NCBI GenBank assembly: GCA_018241695.1
Contig: JAFEDH010000008.1
Span: forward strand, 84,169-148,168
Origin: Pseudomonadota bacterium
GTDB taxonomy: Bacteria > Pseudomonadota > Gammaproteobacteria > Burkholderiales > Rhodocyclaceae
DNA length: 64,000 nucleotides
Reading direction: 5' to 3'
Positions 60,424 to 64,000 of the stretch are shown one piece after another (positions within the stretch are counted from its first letter, which is position 1; each line of letters starts with the position of its first letter). The notes beneath the pieces were generated by a model, which saw only the letters and a list, made by a program, of their open reading frames with translations, did not search any database and was not told the origin of the DNA. The position numbers and the translations under genes are program-made.

Positions 60424-61175
60424 GGCGCATTTCCCGTTTGCCACAGGGTTTCGAGCTGATTCCGGTCACGCAGGGTGTCCATGGGCTGCCAGAATCCCTG
60501 ATGGCGCCAGGCGCGGAGCTGGTCGCGGGCGGCGAGCTGCTCCATCGGCTCACGTTCCCACAGGGTGTGGTCGCCTTCGATGATGTCCAGTACCCGGGGC
60601 GAGAGGATGAAAAAACCGCCGTTGATCCAGTCACCGTCGCCTTCAGGCTTTTCGCGGAAACCGGCAACCGTGGCATCGTCCAGATCGAGCCGGCCAAAGC
60701 GGCCGGGCGGCTGTACCGCCGTGACGGTGGCCAGCCGGCCATGATTGCGGTGGAAGGCGAGCAGGGCGCCGATATCCACATCGCCCAGACCGTCACCGTA
60801 GGTCATGCAGAAATCTTCTTCGTCCAGATGGGCGGCGACACGCTTGAGGCGCCCGCCGGTCTGGGTGAGTTCACCGGTATCCACCAGGGTGACGCGCCAG
60901 GGCTCGGCATGGCGTTCATGCACCTCCATCCGGTTGTGGGCCATGTCGAAGGTCACATCCGAGGTATGAAGAAAATAGTTGGCGAAAAATTCCTTGATCA
61001 GATAGCCCTTGTAGCCGAGGCAGACGACAAAGTCGTGGATGCCGTGGGCCGAGTAGCCTTTCATGATGTGCCAGAGGATGGGACGCCCGCCGATGTCCAC
61101 CATGGGCTTGGGGCGGGTGCCGGTTTCCTCGCTGAGTCGGGTGCCGAGTCCTCCGGCCAGAATGACGGCTTTCAT
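60405..61175 (-). CDS. ddhA: Glucose-1-phosphate cytidylyltransferase
   Basis: Activates glucose-1-phosphate with CTP, the entry step to CDP-dideoxyhexoses. 256 residues with the nucleotidyltransferase start VILAGGLGTRLSEETGTRPKP, MVDIGGRPILWHIMK and TYGDGLGDVDI (metal Asp). ATG 61175 matches the family length (257). It is the first gene of the glycan operon. Confidence 0.95.
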   Translation of the reverse strand: MKAVILAGGLGTRLSEETGTRPKPMVDIGGRPILWHIMKGYSAHGIHDFVVCLGYKGYLIKEFFANYFLHTSDVTFDMAHNRMEVHERHAEPWRVTLVDTGELTQTGGRLKRVAAHLDEEDFCMTYGDGLGDVDIGALLAFHRNHGRLATVTAVQPPGRFGRLDLDDATVAGFREKPEGDGDWINGGFFILSPRVLDIIEGDHTLWEREPMEQLAARDQLRAWRHQGFWQPMDTLRDRNQLETLWQTGNAPWKIWG

Positions 61176-61231
61176 GGGCACTGGTGGGCGCTGACGGAGT
61201 GCTTTGGGGCCACGATTGTAGCAGGGTGCCT

Positions 61232-61714
61232 CTAGTCGGTCTGGCCGTCTTCCCGCACTCTGTCCGGGGTGATGACCGTGTCGAGAACCACCTGTGCCAC
61301 TCCCTGGCGTTGCCGTCCGCGCAGCCACCACAGGCTGCCCTTGCGCACCGTCCAGGGTTGCGGGCTGCCCGAGAGCAGCAGGGCGGCGGCTTCACCGAGG
61401 GTGGGCTGGTGACCGACGATCAGTACCGTACCACCCGCATCCGGCCAGCCGCAGGCGGTGAGCAGTTGTCCGGCATTCCCTCCGGGAGCCAGCCGGGATT
61501 CGATCCGGTAAGCGATCCCGAGCGCATCCGCGGTCTGCCGGGTGCGGCGGGCGGGGCTGGCAAGAATGCGCGCATCCTGTGGCAGATGTGAGCGCAGCCA
61601 GACCGCTACGGCACTGGCCTGATCGCGGCCTCTCGACGTGAGGCCGCGATCCAGGTCGGATTCTCCGGGCCGGGGATCTTCCGCTTCGGCGTGACGCCAG
61701 AGGATCAGGTCCAT
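61232..61714 (-). CDS. sixA: Phosphohistidine phosphatase SixA
   Basis: A 160-residue histidine-phosphatase-superfamily protein. The phosphorylated His is in LILWRHAEAED, the Arg of SPARRTRQTA follows, and the second His is in LIVGHQPTLGE. SixA dephosphorylates phosphohistidine on ArcB-like or NPr targets. It ends 1 bp before the CYTH-CHAD gene's last codon region and is likely co-transcribed. Confidence 0.9.
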   Translation of the reverse strand: MDLILWRHAEAEDPRPGESDLDRGLTSRGRDQASAVAVWLRSHLPQDARILASPARRTRQTADALGIAYRIESRLAPGGNAGQLLTACGWPDAGGTVLIVGHQPTLGEAAALLLSGSPQPWTVRKGSLWWLRGRQRQGVAQVVLDTVITPDRVREDGQTD

Positions 61715-61715
61715 G

Positions 61716-63200
61716 TCAGGGGAAGAGATGCGGGAACCGATGAAGCCATGGGAGATCCGCCGCGATTTGTCGCAGCAGGGAGTTGACGCGGGGGCGGTGT
61801 CCGTCAGCCACGAGCATGACGGCGCGGGCGAGGCGGGGATCGTCCCGGGTCAGGGGCAGAAGGATCCGGCCGGCGATTGCGATATCGTTGAGCTGACCGA
61901 GCCGGAACTGGAGCTGTGCAAGGCGCCGGATATTCCGTCGCGGCACATGAAGGAGCGGCGCGGCGGATTCGAGACCGTAGCGCAGCCGCTTCATCCGGAT
62001 GCGCAAGACGTGCAGATCCTGCGCCGAGAGCGATGCGGCAACCCGTGCCTGGGTGGCTGTCCCGCGGGCGAGCCGTTGCACGCGCTGGTGCAGGAATTCC
62101 GCAAGAGACCGGTCCGCGGTCTCTCGGGTGGATTCGTCGTGGGCGAGGGACAGGATTTCCAGCAGAAATCGACCGTACTCCTGCGCAGCGATCATGGCGC
62201 GGGCGTGGGATCGGGCCTTGGCACGCAGTTGGGCGATACGGGCATCCAGTACGGCAAGATCGGGATTCCGCCGCTGGCCTTCGCGCACCGGAGTCAGGAT
62301 GTCGGAATGCAGCACATCCAGATCGCGAACCGCGCCGAGCGTGGTGGTCAGCTGCTGCAGGAGTGGCTGCGTGGTGTGCCATGAGGGTGCGAGCAGTGGG
62401 CTGAAAAGTTGCAGGGTGGCACGCAGGCGTCGCAGCGCTACCCGCATCTGGTGCGGATATTCGGGATCATCCTGCGTTAGCAGGCCATCGCGGTTGGCGT
62501 TGAAGTGATCCAGCGCGGCCAGGGCCAGCCGATGGAAGGCCTGTGCGGGAGACATGTCCGGTGTGAGCGGGACCGCGCCCGCAGTGACCGGCGCCTCGCC
62601 CTCGTGCTTGAAAAGCCGGTAGCCGCGCTCGGCCTTGGAGCGGTTTTCCGGGATCAGCTGCATATCCTGGGCGAGCGCCCGGGCGGTGGCGAACAATATT
62701 CCCGCATCGGCCCCCGCGAGTTCAAGTTCCAGTTCGGCGATGGGTGCCCGGCGTCCGGCCGCCGTGATCCACCCCGCGTCGAGCATCAGCAGCAGTGCGC
62801 CCTCCCCGTTCGCTGGCAGGCGCCAGGTGCAGCGCTTGAAACGGGTCTCGAAAACCGGGATCAGCGCAGCCTGATGTTTTTTCAGAAACCGGCGCACCCG
62901 TCGATCCGTCACCGCGTCGAAATCGAATTGCCCGCCATGCGGTATCTCCCATTCCGGCCGCACGGACAGTCCGCCCTGGCTGGTCCCCGCGCATTTCACC
63001 GTCTGCAGCCATTCATCGCCCTGGCGCCGCAGGCGCAGCGTGATGCCCCGGTGCCAGAGCGCATGTCCGGAGGTATCGTAGTAAACGTTGTCTACCTGTT
63101 TACGGATTGGCGGGCCGGCGCGTTGCAGCAAGGGGTGGCGTTCCAGGAGGGGGTGTTGCGACAGGGGGAGAGAAAGTTTGAGTTCGATCTCGTCGGCCAT
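61716..63200 (-). CDS. CYTH-CHAD domain protein, probable inorganic triphosphatase
   Basis: A 494-residue protein of the YgiF type. The CYTH domain (~1-205) begins EIELKLSLP (the ExExK motif), with KQVDNVYYDTSGHALW, TLRLRRQGDEWLQTVK and LMLDAGWI. The CHAD domain (~225-490) is an all-helical, His/Arg-rich polyphosphate-binding region (HQMRVALRRLRATLQLF, HVLRIRMKRLRYGLE). ATG 63200 (MADEIELKL) is clear. It begins 2 bp after the truncated moaC. Confidence 0.93.
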   Translation of the reverse strand: MADEIELKLSLPLSQHPLLERHPLLQRAGPPIRKQVDNVYYDTSGHALWHRGITLRLRRQGDEWLQTVKCAGTSQGGLSVRPEWEIPHGGQFDFDAVTDRRVRRFLKKHQAALIPVFETRFKRCTWRLPANGEGALLLMLDAGWITAAGRRAPIAELELELAGADAGILFATARALAQDMQLIPENRSKAERGYRLFKHEGEAPVTAGAVPLTPDMSPAQAFHRLALAALDHFNANRDGLLTQDDPEYPHQMRVALRRLRATLQLFSPLLAPSWHTTQPLLQQLTTTLGAVRDLDVLHSDILTPVREGQRRNPDLAVLDARIAQLRAKARSHARAMIAAQEYGRFLLEILSLAHDESTRETADRSLAEFLHQRVQRLARGTATQARVAASLSAQDLHVLRIRMKRLRYGLESAAPLLHVPRRNIRRLAQLQFRLGQLNDIAIAGRILLPLTRDDPRLARAVMLVADGHRPRVNSLLRQIAADLPWLHRFPHLFP

Positions 63201-63201
63201 C

Positions 63202-63321
63202 TCACGAATCCGCCTGCCAGATGCCGGATTTGCCTCCGCGCTTTTCCAGCAGGCGGATGTCCTGTATGCGCATGCCACGATCCATGGCCTTGCACATGTC
63301 GTAGATGGTGAGCAGGGACAC
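63202..63321 (-). pseudogene. moaC: 3' end of moaC (C-terminal ~39 codons only)
   Basis: The - strand frame ending at the TGA 63202-63204 reads [15 protein letters not shown] then [13 protein letters not shown], the unmistakable C-terminus of MoaC (molybdenum cofactor synthesis, cyclic pyranopterin step). Upstream of about 63318 the frame stays open but MoaC similarity stops abruptly. The missing ~120 residues are not in the window. Either an element inserted here and the rest lies beyond the right edge, or the gene was truncated. Confidence 0.85.
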
Positions 63322-64000
63322 TCTAACTGATTGATTTGTTATGGACGATCTCCAGAGACCTTTCGGGTTTTGCCCATCTCAGTTGGACACTTGTTGGACA
63401 CAGCGTGCTACCGTCTCGCCATCCTACGGGCTTACCAGTAGGAAACCAAGGAGTGGTTCATGGCAGTTACCATCTGGCGGTACTTGCTGGTCGATAGGAT
63501 TGGTATTACTGGAACGATTGTGGGCGAAAAGCTGTACAAGCATCTCTATGGACAATTCTCCACGATGGAGCAAGAAGAAAAAAATCTGCTTCCGGGCGGG
63601 AGGATCATCCGCAGGCCAGCCAAGTATTCTGTCCGATTGGACTACTACCCAGAGTATTCGTGGAAGAAGGCCGGGCGAAGAAAGATTGTTGACCTCACAC
63701 TCGGTGCCTACAAGATTCCGGGCAAGAAGTCTGGTGGCCGGTATATCACGCTGACACTTTATCCGTCGCAGTTTCGTGGCGAGGAGTTCGCGGACTTCAA
63801 GAGCACCTTCAACGCGCTGTTCGATCCCATCACGTACCCGCTGTTGTATCAAACCGGCAGGGTCAATTACTTGGAACTCGCGGTCGACTCGCATACGCAC
63901 AAGCATCACGGCTTCCTGCCTTATCGCAAGTACTGCACGCAGTCGAGTATCTTCAAGGAGAAGAGTGGCCACCTTGGGTCAACGTACATTGGTAGCGTTA
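63322..64000 (+). mobile_element. Left end of an integrated element (extends beyond window)
   Basis: From the moaC break rightwards the base composition and coding style change to more AT-rich, less biased codons. The only gene is a replication-initiator-like ORF. The first ~138 bp are non-coding and may include an attachment site and origin; no clear repeat could be matched because the other end is outside the window. Confidence 0.5.
63460..64000 (+). CDS. Replication-initiation-like protein of a mobile element (3' truncated by window edge)
   Basis: ATG 63460 lies 7 nt after an AGGAG box and opens a frame that runs uninterrupted to the window end (180 codons visible). A basic N-terminal half is followed by YITLTLYPSQF and the strand NYLELAVDSHTHKHHG. 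Near the end comes LGSTYIGSV. The LELAVD and GSTYIGS blocks recall rolling-circle Rep proteins of plasmids and filamentous-phage-like elements (RstA/Rep_trans type). The catalytic Tyr region is not in the window, so the assignment is tentative. Confidence 0.6.
   Translation, partial: MAVTIWRYLLVDRIGITGTIVGEKLYKHLYGQFSTMEQEEKNLLPGGRIIRRPAKYSVRLDYYPEYSWKKAGRRKIVDLTLGAYKIPGKKSGGRYITLTLYPSQFRGEEFADFKSTFNALFDPITYPLLYQTGRVNYLELAVDSHTHKHHGFLPYRKYCTQSSIFKEKSGHLGSTYIGSV

Noticed and set aside
63341..63754. + strand frame starting ATG 63341
   Set aside because: Overlaps the better Rep-like frame in another phase, is rich in Cys/Trp/Arg and has no homology or ribosome-binding site.
63424..63972. A - strand frame opposite the Rep-like gene
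   Set aside because: The + strand frame has a ribosome-binding site, plausible composition and Rep-like blocks; the - strand frame has neither.

Overview
The window looks like chromosomal DNA of a high-GC betaproteobacterium of the Rhodocyclales/Nitrosomonadales type. This rests on the gene content (DUF3579 protein, hisBHAFIE-hinT-tatABC-degS order, sucCD, PutA), the codon use and the dense ATGA-coupled operons. No rRNA or tRNA gene was seen. It opens inside putA and closes inside a replication-initiator-like gene of an apparent integrated element.

Layout. 1-5.0 kb: putA (3' part) translationally coupled to a single-chain arginase/ornithine aminotransferase fusion, then lrgA-lrgB. 5.0-6.0 kb: dut and a GNAT acetyltransferase. 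6.16-11.98 kb: a complete chromosomal integron. It has an intI integrase (+ strand), an attI region and seven cassettes (- strand), each ending in a recognisable attC. From attI the cargo is an HNH nuclease, a small membrane coiled-coil protein, an NTF2-like protein, a class D beta-lactamase, a BrnT/BrnA pair, a PD-(D/E)XK-like protein and a HigB/HigA pair. 12-25.9 kb: housekeeping genes (hrpA, DUF3579, hisC divergent from hisBHAFIE, hinT, tatABC, degS-like protease, Nif3-like, NTF2-like, msrA). 26-30.7 kb: a PaaN-like aldehyde dehydrogenase homologue lacking the catalytic residues, sucCD and a TerC-family protein.

30.8-43.9 kb is the most unusual block. An eight-gene run encodes a CHASE2-Ser/Thr kinase, a PP2C phosphatase, an FHA protein, a CHASE2-adenylate cyclase, a metallo-beta-lactamase-fold (class II-like) cyclic-nucleotide phosphodiesterase, a cNMP-binding/rhodanese protein, a GAF-containing PilB/GspE ATPase and a GAF-HD-GYP protein. 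A canonical sigma-54 promoter follows, driving a 58-residue type IV pilin and a separately secreted two-cysteine partner. I read this as one sensory system linking phosphorylation, cAMP and c-di-GMP to a pilus or secretion motor; the link is inference.

44-46.6 kb holds an ABC-2 exporter with a TPR-like partner. 46.5-61.2 kb (- strand) is a surface-glycan locus. It carries CDP-glucose-derived 3,6-dideoxyhexose genes (ddhA, ddhB, ddhC), an SDR, a flippase-type ABC transporter, a GT9-methyltransferase fusion, a second methyltransferase, a ThDP enzyme, a NeuB-family synthase, a HAD phosphatase, a GtrB-like glycosyltransferase and a polytopic membrane protein. The ThDP enzyme beside ddhABC suggests a branched-chain (yersiniose-like) sugar. 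61.2-63.2 kb: sixA and a CYTH-CHAD protein. 63.2-64 kb: the last ~40 codons of moaC, cut off by foreign sequence with a Rep-like ORF running off the end.
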